A stretch of DNA of 64,000 nucleotides from Rubrivivax sp. (lineage in GTDB: Bacteria; Pseudomonadota; Gammaproteobacteria; Burkholderiales; Burkholderiaceae_C): positions 1 to 64,000 of the forward strand of contig JALHMT010000021.1 in the NCBI GenBank assembly GCA_022843905.1. The letters run 5' to 3'. The notes under the pieces were generated by a model that was not told the DNA's origin, ran no database searches, and saw only the letters and a program-made list of their open reading frames with translations. Of the stretch, positions 41,999-52,993 are shown piece by piece. Position 1 is the stretch's first letter. Each line of letters starts with the position of its first letter. The translations under genes and the position numbers were made by a program.

Positions 41999-42190
41999 AT
42001 GGATGTTGAAGCCTACGTCGACGCCGCCGCAGCGGCCCTGGGCCTGACGCTGGCGCCCGATCACCGCCCGGGGGTGATCCGCTACTTCCAGCTCGCCGCC
42101 TCGATGGCGCCGCGCGTGATGGACTTTCCGCTCACGCCGGCCGACGAGTCGGGCAACGTGTTCGTGCCGGTGGAGGCACCCAAGGCATGA
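41999..42190 (+). CDS. atzG: AtzG-like subunit (DUF4089)
   Basis: A 63-residue protein ([20 protein letters not shown] ... [20 protein letters not shown]) of the DUF4089 family. AtzG is the small subunit that binds and stabilises the AtzE amidase, related to the GatC-GatA pair. It overlaps atzE by four bases (ATGA), consistent with a complex. A ribosome site (gaggaag) precedes the ATG. Confidence 0.85.
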   Translation: MDVEAYVDAAAAALGLTLAPDHRPGVIRYFQLAASMAPRVMDFPLTPADESGNVFVPVEAPKA

Positions 42191-43524
42191 AAGCCCTTGC
42201 CGCCGTACAGGCCAGCCTCGACCGCATCGCGGCCACCGACGGCCGCGTCAATGCCTTCACCGCGGTGCTGGCCGAGCGCGCGCTGACGCGTGCCGAAGCC
42301 ATCGACCGCGACGGCCATGCCGGGCCGCTGGCCGGCGTGCCCTTCGCGGTGAAGAACCTCTTCGACATCGACGGCCTCATCACGCTGGCGGGCTCGAAGA
42401 TCGAACGCGACGGCAGGCCGGCGCGCAGCGACGCGGTGCTGGTGCAGCGCCTGGAAGCTGCAGGTGGCGTGCTGGTGGGCGGGCTGAACATGGACGAGTA
42501 CGCCTACGGCTTCACCACCGAGAACTCGCACGAAGGCCCGACCTGCAACCCGCACGACCTGTCGCGCATCGCCGGTGGGTCCTCGGGCGGCTCGGCCGCC
42601 GCGGTGGCCGCGGGGCAGGTGCCGCTGACGCTGGGCAGCGACACCAACGGCTCCATCCGGGTGCCCGCGTCGCTGTGCGGCGTGTTCGGCCTGAAGCCCA
42701 CCTTCGGCCGCCTGCCGCGCACCGGCACCTATCCCTTTGTCGCCAGTCTCGACCACCTCGGCCCTTTCGCGCGGTCCACACGCGAGCTCGTGCTGGCGTA
42801 CGACGCGATGCAGGGCCACGATGCCCACGACCCGGCCTGCAACCCGCGCGCGGGCGAACCGGTGATGCCGATGCTGGTGCGCGGCACCGACGGCCTGCGC
42901 GTCGGCATCCTGGGCGGCTGGTTCCGCGCCATGGCGCAGCCCGGCGCGCTGGCCGCGGTCGAGCGCGTGGCCTCGGCGCTGGGCTCGCACCGCATCGTCG
43001 AATGGCCCGAGGTCGACCGCGCGCGCGCTGCCGCCTTCATCATCACCAACAACGAGGGCGCGAGCCTGCACCTGCACGACCTGCAGACGAGGCCGCAGGA
43101 CTTCGAGCCGCTGTCGCGCGACCGTTTCCTGGCCGGTGCGCTGCTGCCGGCGGCCTGGGTCAACCAGGCCCAGCGCCTGCGCCACTGGTTCGCGCGCCAG
43201 GTGGCCGAGTCCTTCCGCGACGTCGACGTGCTGCTGGCCCCGGCCACGCCTTGCACGGCACCGGCCATCGGCACCGAGTGGCTGGACATCGCCGGCCAGC
43301 GCTTGCCGGCGCGCGCCAGCATGGGCCTGCTCACCCAGCCCGTTTCCTGCATCGGCCTGCCCGTGGCCACCGTGCCCGTGTGGGGCTGCGACAGCGCAGC
43401 GCCGCACCTGCCCATCGGTGTGCAGATCATCGCCGCGCCCTGGCGCGAAGACCTCTGCCTGCGCGTGTCGCAGGCCCTCGAAACGGCCGGCGTGGTGCAC
43501 GCGCCCCTGGCCAAGGACCTCTGA
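42187..43524 (+). CDS. atzE: AtzE-like amidase (1-carboxybiuret hydrolase type)
   Basis: A 445-residue amidase-signature enzyme: Lys56 (PFAVKNLFD), [15 protein letters not shown] and the nucleophile block [14 protein letters not shown]. Preceded by the coupled AtzG gene and followed by AtzH, it matches the AtzGEH arrangement of s-triazine degraders, where AtzE/AtzG hydrolyses 1-carboxybiuret. That substrate is inferred from neighbours and family; the sequence alone only proves an amidase. It forms the middle of the proposed triuret/biuret route. Confidence 0.87.
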   Translation: MKALAAVQASLDRIAATDGRVNAFTAVLAERALTRAEAIDRDGHAGPLAGVPFAVKNLFDIDGLITLAGSKIERDGRPARSDAVLVQRLEAAGGVLVGGLNMDEYAYGFTTENSHEGPTCNPHDLSRIAGGSSGGSAAAVAAGQVPLTLGSDTNGSIRVPASLCGVFGLKPTFGRLPRTGTYPFVASLDHLGPFARSTRELVLAYDAMQGHDAHDPACNPRAGEPVMPMLVRGTDGLRVGILGGWFRAMAQPGALAAVERVASALGSHRIVEWPEVDRARAAAFIITNNEGASLHLHDLQTRPQDFEPLSRDRFLAGALLPAAWVNQAQRLRHWFARQVAESFRDVDVLLAPATPCTAPAIGTEWLDIAGQRLPARASMGLLTQPVSCIGLPVATVPVWGCDSAAPHLPIGVQIIAAPWREDLCLRVSQALETAGVVHAPLAKDL

Positions 43525-43526
43525 CC

Positions 43527-43901
43527 ATGGACATCAACCTCCCAGACGTTCACGCCGAGATGACGGCCGCCTTCGCGCGCTACGAAGACGCCCTGGTGAA
43601 CAACCGCGTCGAGGTGCTCGACGAGCTCTTCTGGTCCAGCCCGCACACCGTGCGCTACGGCGTGGGCGAGAACCTGTACGGCATCGACGAGATCCGTGCC
43701 TTCCGCCTGGCGCGCCCCAGCGTCGGGCTGGCCCGGACCATCGACCGGACCGTCATCACCACCTACGGACGCGACTTCGCCACCGCGATGACCCTGTTCC
43801 AGCGCGAGGGCAGCACCAAGACCGGCCGCCAGAGCCAGACCTGGGTGCGCCTGCCCGAAGGCTGGCGCGTGGTGGCCGCGCACGTCAGCCTGATGGCCTG
43901 A
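43527..43901 (+). CDS. atzH: AtzH/HpxZ-type DUF3225 protein
   Basis: A 124-residue SnoaL-like (DUF3225) protein: [52 protein letters not shown] and [19 protein letters not shown]. Homologues are HpxZ of oxalurate breakdown and AtzH, an enzyme acting next to AtzE in cyanuric acid breakdown, where it helps return carboxylated side products to allophanate. It starts two bases after the atzE stop. Confidence 0.82.
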   Translation: MDINLPDVHAEMTAAFARYEDALVNNRVEVLDELFWSSPHTVRYGVGENLYGIDEIRAFRLARPSVGLARTIDRTVITTYGRDFATAMTLFQREGSTKTGRQSQTWVRLPEGWRVVAAHVSLMA

Positions 43902-43956
43902 GGCCACGCATCCCGGTCCCCCGATTCCCTGTCCGCACTCCTCGAAAGGAAGCCTC

Positions 43957-45102
43957 ATGAACCACGATCCAGACTTCGGCGCCGACAGCGCCCACGCCGC
44001 GGCCCGTCGCCGCCTGCTCGCCGGTGGTGCGCTGGCCGGTGCCTCGCTGGCCCTGCCCGGCGCGCTGCGCTCGGCGCTGGCCCAGGCCCCCATCACCGTG
44101 GGCATCATCTACGTCGGCCCGCGCGACGACTTCGGCTACAACCAGGCGCACGCCGAGGCGGCAGCGCAGCTGAAGAAGGTGGCCGGCGTCAAGGTCGTCG
44201 AGGAAGAGAACGTGCCCGAGACGCAGGCCGTGCAGAAGAGCATGCAGGGCATGATCTCGCAGGACGGCGCCACGCTGCTCTTTCCCACCTCGTTCGGCTA
44301 CTTCGATCCGCACATCCTGGCGCTGGCGCCGAAGAACGAGAAGGTGCGCTTCGCGCATTGCGGCGGCCTGTGGAACGAGGCCAAGCACCCGAAGAACGCC
44401 GGCAGCTTCTTCGGCTACATCGACGAGGCGCAGTACCTCAACGGCGTCATCGCCGGCCACATGAGCAAGAGCAAGAAGCTCGGCTTCGTGGCCGCCAAGC
44501 CCATCCCGCAGGTGCTGCGCAACATCAACGCGTACACGATGGGCGCGCGCTCGGTCGACCCCAAGATCACCACCACCGTCATCTTCACCGGCGACTGGAG
44601 CATGCCGGTGAAGGAAGCCGAGGCCACCAACAGCCTGTCGGACCAGGGCGTGGACGTATTCACCATGCACGTCGACGGCCCCAAGGTGGTGGTGGAGACT
44701 GCGGCGCGGCGCGGCAAGATGGTCTGCGGCTACCACGCCAGCCAGGCCAAGCTGGCCCCGGCGGCCTACCTGACCGGCGCCGAGTGGAACTGGCTGACCG
44801 CCTACACGCGCATCGTCGACGCCGCACGCACCGGCAAGCCGCACCCCAACTTCGTGCGCGGCGGCCTGCGCGACGGCTTCGTGAAGTCCTCGCCCTACGG
44901 TGCCTCGGTCAGCGAAGGCGCCCGCAAGAACGCCGAGGCCGTTCGCGCCAGGATGATGGCCGGCACGTTCGACATCTTCGGCGGCGAGCTGAAGGACAAC
45001 ACGGGCAAGGTGGTCATCCCCAAGGGCAAGGTCTTCAAGCAGACCGACCTCGAGCTCGAGTCGATGAACTACCTCGTTGAAGGCGTCATAGGCAAGGCCT
45101 GA
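43957..45102 (+). CDS. BMP-family ABC transporter binding protein
   Basis: A 381-residue BMP (basic membrane protein/Med) family binding protein. The N-terminus (ARRRLLAGGALAGASLALPG) resembles a Tat signal. Family segments follow: VGIIYVGPRDDFGYNQAHAE, GMISQDGATLLFPTSFGYFD and VFTMHVDGPKVVVET. BMP proteins bind purine nucleosides and related nitrogen-rich compounds, which suits a ureide importer. Its permeases (45113, 46195) and ATPase (48870) follow. Confidence 0.9.
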   Translation: MNHDPDFGADSAHAAARRRLLAGGALAGASLALPGALRSALAQAPITVGIIYVGPRDDFGYNQAHAEAAAQLKKVAGVKVVEEENVPETQAVQKSMQGMISQDGATLLFPTSFGYFDPHILALAPKNEKVRFAHCGGLWNEAKHPKNAGSFFGYIDEAQYLNGVIAGHMSKSKKLGFVAAKPIPQVLRNINAYTMGARSVDPKITTTVIFTGDWSMPVKEAEATNSLSDQGVDVFTMHVDGPKVVVETAARRGKMVCGYHASQAKLAPAAYLTGAEWNWLTAYTRIVDAARTGKPHPNFVRGGLRDGFVKSSPYGASVSEGARKNAEAVRARMMAGTFDIFGGELKDNTGKVVIPKGKVFKQTDLELESMNYLVEGVIGKA

Positions 45103-45112
45103 GGCCGCAGCC

Positions 45113-46198
45113 ATGTCCGACTGGCGAGACACCGCCGAGAGCTTCGCGCTGCCGATCCTGGCGCTGGTCGGCGGCCTGCTCGCCTTCGGCGTGTTCGTCT
45201 GGTTCGGCGGGCACGACCCGGTCGAGGCCTGGACGCTGTTGTTCAGGGGCGCCTTCGGTGATGCCTTCTCGCTGCAGAACACGCTGACGCGGGCCGCGCC
45301 GCTGATGCTGACCGCCCTGTGCGTGGCGCTGCCGGCGCGCGCGGGGTTGACCATCATCGGCGGTGAAGGCGCGCTGGTGGTGGGTGGCCTGGCCTGTGCC
45401 GCGCTGCCTTACGCCATGGCCCTGCCGAGCGGCATGGCCGGCTCGGCGATGGTGCTCGCGGCCTCGGCCGCCGCCGGCGCGGCCTGGATCGCGCTGGCTG
45501 GCGTGCTGCGCCAGTGGCGCGGTGTCAACGAGACCATCTCCAGCCTGCTGCTGGGCTACATCGCGATCTCGCTGTTCAAGCACTTCGTCGAAGGCCCGCT
45601 GCGCGATCCGGCCAGCCTGAACAAGCCCTCGACGCTGCCGCTGGACGAGAGCATCCGCATCGGCGCCATCGCCGGCTACGACGTGCACTGGGGCCTGGCC
45701 TTCGGGGTGGTGTTGTGCATCCTGGCCGCGTTGTGGCTGGGCGCCAGCACGCACGGCTTCGCCACGCGCGTGGTGGGCGGCAACCTGCGCGCGGCGCAGC
45801 TCGTCGGCCTGCCGGCGCGGCGGCTCATCGTCACGGCCTGCGCCCTGGGCGGCGCTGCGGCGGGACTGGCTGGCGGCATCGAAGTCGCGGCGGTGCACAC
45901 GGCGGCCAACGCGTCCATCATCGCCGGCCTCGGCTACACCGGCATCCTCGTCAGCTTCGTGGCGAGGCACCACCCGCTGGCCATCATCCCCGTGGCCATC
46001 CTGTTCGGCGGCTTCCTGGCCGCCGGCAGCCTGCTGCAGCGGCGCATGGGCCTGCCCGATGCCTCGGTGCAGGTGCTGATGGGCTTCAGCTTCGTGATCA
46101 TCCTGGCCAGCGAGGCGCTGCGCGGGCGGCTCTTCGGGCTGCTGGCGTTCAAGGTGGCCACCCCGGCACCGGTCGCCGGCAAGGGGGCGACCTCATGA
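45113..46198 (+). CDS. ABC transporter permease, BMP-system (first)
   Basis: A 361-residue integral membrane protein of the BPD_transp_2 class: about 8-9 hydrophobic segments, TLTRAAPLMLTALCVALPAR, GGEGALVVGG near 360 bp into the gene, and HTAANASIIAGLGYTGILVS. It starts 10 bp after the binding protein gene and overlaps the second permease by four bases. It forms half of the membrane channel. Confidence 0.9.
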   Translation: MSDWRDTAESFALPILALVGGLLAFGVFVWFGGHDPVEAWTLLFRGAFGDAFSLQNTLTRAAPLMLTALCVALPARAGLTIIGGEGALVVGGLACAALPYAMALPSGMAGSAMVLAASAAAGAAWIALAGVLRQWRGVNETISSLLLGYIAISLFKHFVEGPLRDPASLNKPSTLPLDESIRIGAIAGYDVHWGLAFGVVLCILAALWLGASTHGFATRVVGGNLRAAQLVGLPARRLIVTACALGGAAAGLAGGIEVAAVHTAANASIIAGLGYTGILVSFVARHHPLAIIPVAILFGGFLAAGSLLQRRMGLPDASVQVLMGFSFVIILASEALRGRLFGLLAFKVATPAPVAGKGATS

Positions 46199-47115
46199 CG
46201 GACTTCGCCGTCTGGGACGTGCTGCTGGCGGTGATCGGCGGCGCGGTGCGCGTGGGCACGCCTTTCCTGTTCGTGAGCCTGGGCGAGTGCCTGACCGAGA
46301 AGTCGGGCCGCATCAACCTGGGCCTGGAAGGCGTGCTGGTGTTCTCGGCCATGGCCGGTTTCGGCGGCGCCTACCTCAGCGGGCTGTGGTGGGTGGGCGT
46401 GCTGCTGGCGGGCCTGAGCGGCGCCTTGATCGCACTGCTGCACGGCCTGGTGTGTTCGCTGCCGCGCGTCAACGACATCGCCGCGGGCATCGCCATCATG
46501 CTGCTGGGTGCGGGCCTGGCCTTCTACCTGGGCAAGCCGCTGATCCAGCCGCAGGCGCCGCAGATTCCTTCCCTGTCGCTGGGCGCCTGGAGCGACAACG
46601 GCGCCGTGGTCTCGGCGCTGAACATCAACGTGCTGTTCCCCATCGGCGCGGCATTGGCGCTCCTGTTGACCTGGGCCTTCGCCAACACACGCTGGGGCCT
46701 GCTGGTGCGCATGGTGGGCGACTCGGCCGACGCGGCGCGCGCGCTGGGCACCTCGGTCAACGGCGTGCGCATCGCGGCCACCTCGGCGGGTGGTTTCATC
46801 GCCGGGCTGGGCGGCGCGTCGCTGTCGCTGTACTACCCGGGCAGCTGGAACGAAGGCCTGTCCAGCGGCCAGGGCCTGATCGCCGTGGCGCTGGTGATCT
46901 TCGCGCGCTGGCACCCGGTGCGCTGCCTGTGGGCGGCGCTGCTGTTCGGCGGCGCGGGTGCGCTGGGGCCGGCGCTGCAGTCGGTGGGCGTCAGCGGCGG
47001 CTACTACCTCTTCAACGCCGTGCCCTATGCGCTGACGCTGGCCATCCTGGTGTGGAGCTGCTCGCCGCGCCGTGCGGTCCAGGGCGCGCCGATGGAACTG
47101 ACGGTCAATCGATAG
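46195..47115 (+). CDS. ABC transporter permease, BMP-system (second)
   Basis: A 306-residue BPD_transp_2 permease: LGECLTEKSGRINLGLEGVL, ARALGTSVNGVRIAATSAGG and FIAGLGGASLSLYYPGSW are family segments. Overlap ATGA with the first permease shows coupled translation. It pairs with that permease and the ATPase at 48870. Confidence 0.9.
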   Translation: MTDFAVWDVLLAVIGGAVRVGTPFLFVSLGECLTEKSGRINLGLEGVLVFSAMAGFGGAYLSGLWWVGVLLAGLSGALIALLHGLVCSLPRVNDIAAGIAIMLLGAGLAFYLGKPLIQPQAPQIPSLSLGAWSDNGAVVSALNINVLFPIGAALALLLTWAFANTRWGLLVRMVGDSADAARALGTSVNGVRIAATSAGGFIAGLGGASLSLYYPGSWNEGLSSGQGLIAVALVIFARWHPVRCLWAALLFGGAGALGPALQSVGVSGGYYLFNAVPYALTLAILVWSCSPRRAVQGAPMELTVNR

Positions 47116-47138
47116 ACAACTTCTGACAGGAGCGGGAC

Positions 47139-48185
47139 ATGAGTGGATTGGGCGGCCTCAACAAGTCACCGAACGGCGTGGTGGTGGGCCTGGTGCAGCT
47201 GCAGCTGCCGGTGGTGGACACGCCGGCGCAGTTGAAGGCCCAGGCCGCGCGCATCTGCGCGATGGTGGGCAAGGCGCGGCGCAATCTCGGCACGATGGAC
47301 CTGGTGGTCTTTCCGGAGTACTCGCTGCACGGCCTGAGCATGAGCATCGCGCCCGAGCTGATGTGCACGATGGACGGCCCCGAGGTCGCGTCCTTCCAGG
47401 CCGCCTGCACCGAGCACCGCATCTGGGGCTGCTTCTCCATCATGGAAGCCAACCCCGGCGGCAGCCCCTACAACACCGGCATCATCATCGATGACACGGG
47501 CACGGTGCGCCTGTACTACCGCAAGCTGCATCCCTGGGTGCCGGTGGAAGCCTGGGAGCCCGGCAACATGGGCATCCCCGTGTGCGAGGGCCCGCGCGGC
47601 AGCAAGCTGGCGCTGATCATCTGCCACGACGGCATGTTCCCCGAGATGGCGCGCGAAGCCGCCTACAAGGGCGCCGAGATCATCCTGCGCACCGCCGGCT
47701 ACACGGCGCCCATCCGCCACGCCTGGAAGATCACCAACCAGGCCAACGCCTTCCAGAACCTGGCGCAGACCGCCAGCGTCTGCCTGTGCGGCAGCGACGG
47801 CAGCTTCGATTCGATGGGCGAGGGCATGTTCTGCAACTTCGACGGCACGGTGATGGTCGAAGGCGGCGGCCGGGCGGACGAGATCATCAGCTGCGAACTG
47901 CGGCCCGACCTGGTGCGTGAAGCGCGCGCGGTGTGGGGCGTGGAGAACAACCCCTACCAGCTCTACCACCGCGGCTACGTGGCCGTGAAGGGCGGCGCGC
48001 AGGACTGCCCCTACACCTTCATGCAGGACATGGTGAAAGGCAGCTACCGCCTGCCCTGGACCGACAGCATCCATGTGACCGACGGCACGCCCTGCGGCTT
48101 TGCCGCTCCCACGCGCGCCTACAAGGGGCCGGAGGCCAACCCCTTGGAAGTCCCCGCCGCTTCGGTGCTGAAGAAGGTGGCCTGA
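47139..48185 (+). CDS. amiF: formamidase/aliphatic amidase (nitrilase superfamily, AmiF-like)
   Basis: A 348-residue nitrilase-fold amidase. The catalytic triad is Glu60 (FPEYSLHG), Lys129 ([12 protein letters not shown]) and Cys162 ([20 protein letters not shown]); Glu60 and the 33-residue Lys-Cys gap match H. pylori formamidase AmiF (Glu60, Lys133, Cys166). AmiF-type enzymes release ammonia from formamide. In this cluster it may act on formamide from ring or ureide breakdown, or on a related small amide. Length and late segment [18 protein letters not shown] also fit. Confidence 0.88.
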   Translation: MSGLGGLNKSPNGVVVGLVQLQLPVVDTPAQLKAQAARICAMVGKARRNLGTMDLVVFPEYSLHGLSMSIAPELMCTMDGPEVASFQAACTEHRIWGCFSIMEANPGGSPYNTGIIIDDTGTVRLYYRKLHPWVPVEAWEPGNMGIPVCEGPRGSKLALIICHDGMFPEMAREAAYKGAEIILRTAGYTAPIRHAWKITNQANAFQNLAQTASVCLCGSDGSFDSMGEGMFCNFDGTVMVEGGGRADEIISCELRPDLVREARAVWGVENNPYQLYHRGYVAVKGGAQDCPYTFMQDMVKGSYRLPWTDSIHVTDGTPCGFAAPTRAYKGPEANPLEVPAASVLKKVA

Positions 48186-48187
48186 CC

Positions 48188-48862
48188 ATGCAGCACGTCG
48201 ACGCCAACCCGTACCCCTGGCCCTACGACGGCGACCTCACGCCGGCCAACACGGCGCTGGTGGTCATCGACATGCAGACCGACTTCTGCGGCCACGGCGG
48301 CTACGTCGACAAGATGGGCTACGACCTGTCGCTGACGCGAGCGCCCATCGAGCCCATCGGCCGCCTGATGGCCGCCATGCGCGCCGGCGGCTACACCATC
48401 ATCCACACGCGCGAAGGCCACCGGCCCGACCTGAGCGACCTGCCGGCCAACAAGCGCTGGCGCTCGCAGCGCATCGGTGCGGGCATCGGTGACGCCGGCC
48501 CCTGCGGCCGCATCCTGGTGCGCGGCGAGCCGGGTTGGGAGATCATCCCGGAGCTGGCGCCGCGCAAAGGCGAGATCGTGATCGACAAGCCCGGCAAGGG
48601 CAGCTTCTGCGCCACCGACCTCGAACTTATCCTGCGCACGCGCGGCCTGCGCAACCTGGTGCTCACCGGCATCACCACCGACGTCTGCGTGCACACGACG
48701 ATGCGCGAGGCCAACGACCGCGGCTTCGAGTGCCTGATCGTCGAGGACTGCTGCGGCGCCACCGACCTGGGCAACCACCTGGCCGCCTTGAAGATGGTGA
48801 CGATGCAGGGCGGCGTGTTCGGTGCCGTGGCGACGTCGTCCGCCGTCATCGAGGCGCTCTGA
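48188..48862 (+). CDS. biuH: biuret hydrolase-like isochorismatase-family enzyme
   Basis: A 224-residue isochorismatase-like hydrolase with triad Asp28 ([11 protein letters not shown]), Lys134 (IDKPGKGSF) and Cys167 ([16 protein letters not shown]). The Lys-Cys distance of 33 and long matching stretches ([60 protein letters not shown]) agree with what I recall of the rhizobial biuret hydrolase BiuH. It would convert biuret to allophanate and ammonia, the substrate of the AtzF-like enzyme. It starts two bases after amiF. Confidence 0.88.
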   Translation: MQHVDANPYPWPYDGDLTPANTALVVIDMQTDFCGHGGYVDKMGYDLSLTRAPIEPIGRLMAAMRAGGYTIIHTREGHRPDLSDLPANKRWRSQRIGAGIGDAGPCGRILVRGEPGWEIIPELAPRKGEIVIDKPGKGSFCATDLELILRTRGLRNLVLTGITTDVCVHTTMREANDRGFECLIVEDCCGATDLGNHLAALKMVTMQGGVFGAVATSSAVIEAL

Positions 48863-48869
48863 GCCTGCC

Positions 48870-50417
<1,548 letters not shown>

Positions 50418-50427
50418 GGAACGAGCG

Positions 50428-51099
50428 ATGACCGACCCCTTGACCATCGTCGCGCGCCCCTTTGCGTACCAACTGCCGCCCGGCCAGGCGGCGCTGGTGA
50501 TCATCGACATGCAGCGCGACTTCATCGAGCCGGGCGGCTTCGGTGCCTCGCTGGGCAACGATGTCTCGCGGCTCGAAGCGGCTGTCGGACCCACGCGCGT
50601 CCTGCTCGACGCCTGGCGTGCGCGCGGCTGGCCGGTGGTGCACACGCGTGAATGTCACCTGGCGGACCTGTCGGACCTGCCGCCCGCCAAGCGCGACCGT
50701 GGCTCGCCTGCGCTGCGCATCGGCGACCCCGGCCCGATGGGCCGGCTGCTGGTGCGCGGCGAGCCGGGCAGCCAGATCGTGCCGTCGCTGGCACCCGTGT
50801 CCGGCGAGGTAGTCATCGACAAGCCGGGCAAGGGCGCCTTCTACGCCACGCCGCTGCAGGGCGAACTGCAGCGCCTGGGCGTGACGCACCTGGTGTTCGC
50901 CGGCGTCACCACCGAGGTCTGCGTGCAGACCACCATGCGCGAGGCCAACGATCGCGGCTACGAGTGCCTCATCGTCGAGGAAGCCACGGCCAGCTACTTC
51001 CCCGAGTTCAAGGCGCAGGCCATAGCGATGATCGTCGCGCAGGGCGGCATCGTCGGCTGGGCCGCCGGCCTCGACGCCGTGATGGAGTCCCTGCGATGA
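50428..51099 (+). CDS. second isochorismatase-family hydrolase, candidate triuret hydrolase
   Basis: A 223-residue paralogue of the biuret hydrolase-like protein with triad Asp27 ([11 protein letters not shown]), Lys132 ([12 protein letters not shown]) and Cys165 ([20 protein letters not shown]). The core is shared but the substrate-side segments differ ([37 protein letters not shown]). In Herbaspirillum a triuret hydrolase (TrtA) and BiuH are such a pair, so this may act on triuret; the assignment is inferred. It overlaps the next permease by four bases. Confidence 0.75.
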   Translation: MTDPLTIVARPFAYQLPPGQAALVIIDMQRDFIEPGGFGASLGNDVSRLEAAVGPTRVLLDAWRARGWPVVHTRECHLADLSDLPPAKRDRGSPALRIGDPGPMGRLLVRGEPGSQIVPSLAPVSGEVVIDKPGKGAFYATPLQGELQRLGVTHLVFAGVTTEVCVQTTMREANDRGYECLIVEEATASYFPEFKAQAIAMIVAQGGIVGWAAGLDAVMESLR

Positions 51100-52109
51100 C
51101 CCGCATCATCCTGCAGCGCCTGCTGGCCGCGCTGCCCAACCTGATCGGGGTGGTGGTGATCACCTTCATCCTCACGCGCGCGCTGCCGGGCGATCCGGCG
51201 GCCTACTTCGCTGGCGGCGCCGCCACCCAGGAAGCGGTGGAGCAGGTGCGTGCCCAGCTGGGCCTGGACAAGCCGCTGGTCGAGCAGTTCTTCGTCTACG
51301 TCGCCGGCCTGGCGCGCGGCGACCTGGGGCTGTCTCTCACCACCGGCCAGCCCGTGCTGCAGGAACTGCTGCAGCGCCTGCCGGCCAGCCTGGAGATGGT
51401 GCTGCTGGCGCTGGTGCTGTCCTGCGCCGTCGCCATCCCGCTGGGCGTGCTGGCGGCCACGAGACCGGGTTCCTGGATCGACCAGCTCTGCCGCGTCATC
51501 ACCACCGCAGGCGTCTCGCTGCCGACCTTCTTCACCGGGCTGCTGCTGGCCTACGTCTTCTATTTCCTGCTCGGCTGGGCGCCGTCGCCGCTGGGTCGGC
51601 TCGACCCGATGTACTCGCCGCCGCCGGGAGTCACCGGTCTGTACCTGATCGATGCCGCGCTGGCGGGCGATGCGGGCCTGTGGTGGGCGGCCCTCAAGCA
51701 GCTCATCCTGCCGGTGCTGACCATGGCCATCTTCGTGCTGGCGCCCATCGCGCGCATGACGCGCGCCTCGATGCTGGGCGTGCTGTCGGCCGACTTCATC
51801 CGCACGGCGCGCGCCAGCGGGCTGTCGTCGTCCACCGTGCTGCTGCGCTACGGCCTGCGCAATGCGCTGCTGCCGGTGGTCACCACGCTGGGCATGGTGT
51901 TCGGCTACATGCTCGGCAGCAGCGTCATCGTCGAGAAGGTCTTCGGCTGGCCCGGCGTGGGCAGCTATGCCATCGACGCGCTGACGGCGAGCGACTACGC
52001 GCCGGTGCAGGGTTTCGTGGTGGCGATGGGCATCCTGTTCGTGCTGCTGAACCTGCTGGTGGACGTGCTGTACGTACTCATCGACCCCCGGGTCACGCTC
52101 GAAGGCTGA
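51096..52109 (+). CDS. Dpp/Opp-type ABC transporter permease, DppB-like
   Basis: A 337-residue permease with six membrane segments: [20 protein letters not shown] (first), [20 protein letters not shown] (EAA-like loop), [20 protein letters not shown] and a last one near [20 protein letters not shown]. It starts within the isochorismatase stop. It should work with DppC-like 52115 and the two ATPases, receiving substrate from the family-5 binding protein at 40275. Confidence 0.92.
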   Translation: MTRIILQRLLAALPNLIGVVVITFILTRALPGDPAAYFAGGAATQEAVEQVRAQLGLDKPLVEQFFVYVAGLARGDLGLSLTTGQPVLQELLQRLPASLEMVLLALVLSCAVAIPLGVLAATRPGSWIDQLCRVITTAGVSLPTFFTGLLLAYVFYFLLGWAPSPLGRLDPMYSPPPGVTGLYLIDAALAGDAGLWWAALKQLILPVLTMAIFVLAPIARMTRASMLGVLSADFIRTARASGLSSSTVLLRYGLRNALLPVVTTLGMVFGYMLGSSVIVEKVFGWPGVGSYAIDALTASDYAPVQGFVVAMGILFVLLNLLVDVLYVLIDPRVTLEG

Positions 52110-52114
52110 GCACC

Positions 52115-52993
52115 ATGGCCGCCGTCACCTCCACATCGCCCCAGCCTTCGTCATCGACGCTGGGCCACGTGCGCCACGTGCTGGCCGAGAACCCGGTCAC
52201 GCTGCTGGCCGCGGCGATGTTCGCGATGTTCGTGGTGCTGGCGCTGATCGGGCCCTGGATCGTGCCCTACGACCCGCTGGCCAGCAACGCCGCGGTGGCA
52301 CTGAAGCCGCCGTCGGCCGCGCACTGGTTCGGCACCGACGCGCTGGGGCGCGACATCTTCTCGCGCGTGGTGGTGGCCACGCGACTGGACCTGGGCATCG
52401 CCGTCAGCGCGGTGGCGGTGTCCTTCCTGATCGGCATGCCGCTGGGCCTGGCGGCGGGCTTCTTCGGCGGCTGGTGGGACCGCATCGTCACGCGCGTGTC
52501 CGACACCATCATGGCCTTCCCGCTCTTCGTGCTGGCCATGGGCATCGTGGCGGCGCTGGGCAACACGGTGGGCAACATCGTGCTGGCCACGGCCATCATC
52601 AACCTGCCCTTCTACGTGCGCGTGGCGCGCGCCGAAGCCAACGTGCGGCGCAACGCGGGCTGGATCGAGGCGGCGCGGCTGTCGGGCAATGGCGACCTGC
52701 GCATCCTGGCGATGCACCTGTTCCCCAACGCGCTGCCGCCGGCCATGGTGCAGGTCAGCCTGAACATGGGCTGGGCCATCCTCAACGCCGCCGGCCTGAG
52801 CTTCATTGGCCTGGGCGTGCGCCCGCCCGACCCGGAGTGGGGCATCCTGGTGGCCGAAGGCGCGCAGTTCATCGTCTCGGGCGAGTGGTGGGTGGCCTTC
52901 TTTCCCGGCATGGCGCTGATGCTGGCGGTGTTCACCTTCAATCTCCTCGGCGACGCCCTGCGCGACATTTTCGACCCACGGCGGAGAACATGA
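52115..52993 (+). CDS. Dpp/Opp-type ABC transporter permease, DppC-like
   Basis: A 292-residue permease: HWFGTDALGRDIFSRVV (OppC-type N-terminal motif), six membrane segments and the EAA loop VARAEANVRRNAGWIEAARL. The stop overlaps the start of the DppD-like gene (ATGA). Late motif GLGVRPPDPEWG is typical. Confidence 0.92.
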   Translation: MAAVTSTSPQPSSSTLGHVRHVLAENPVTLLAAAMFAMFVVLALIGPWIVPYDPLASNAAVALKPPSAAHWFGTDALGRDIFSRVVVATRLDLGIAVSAVAVSFLIGMPLGLAAGFFGGWWDRIVTRVSDTIMAFPLFVLAMGIVAALGNTVGNIVLATAIINLPFYVRVARAEANVRRNAGWIEAARLSGNGDLRILAMHLFPNALPPAMVQVSLNMGWAILNAAGLSFIGLGVRPPDPEWGILVAEGAQFIVSGEWWVAFFPGMALMLAVFTFNLLGDALRDIFDPRRRT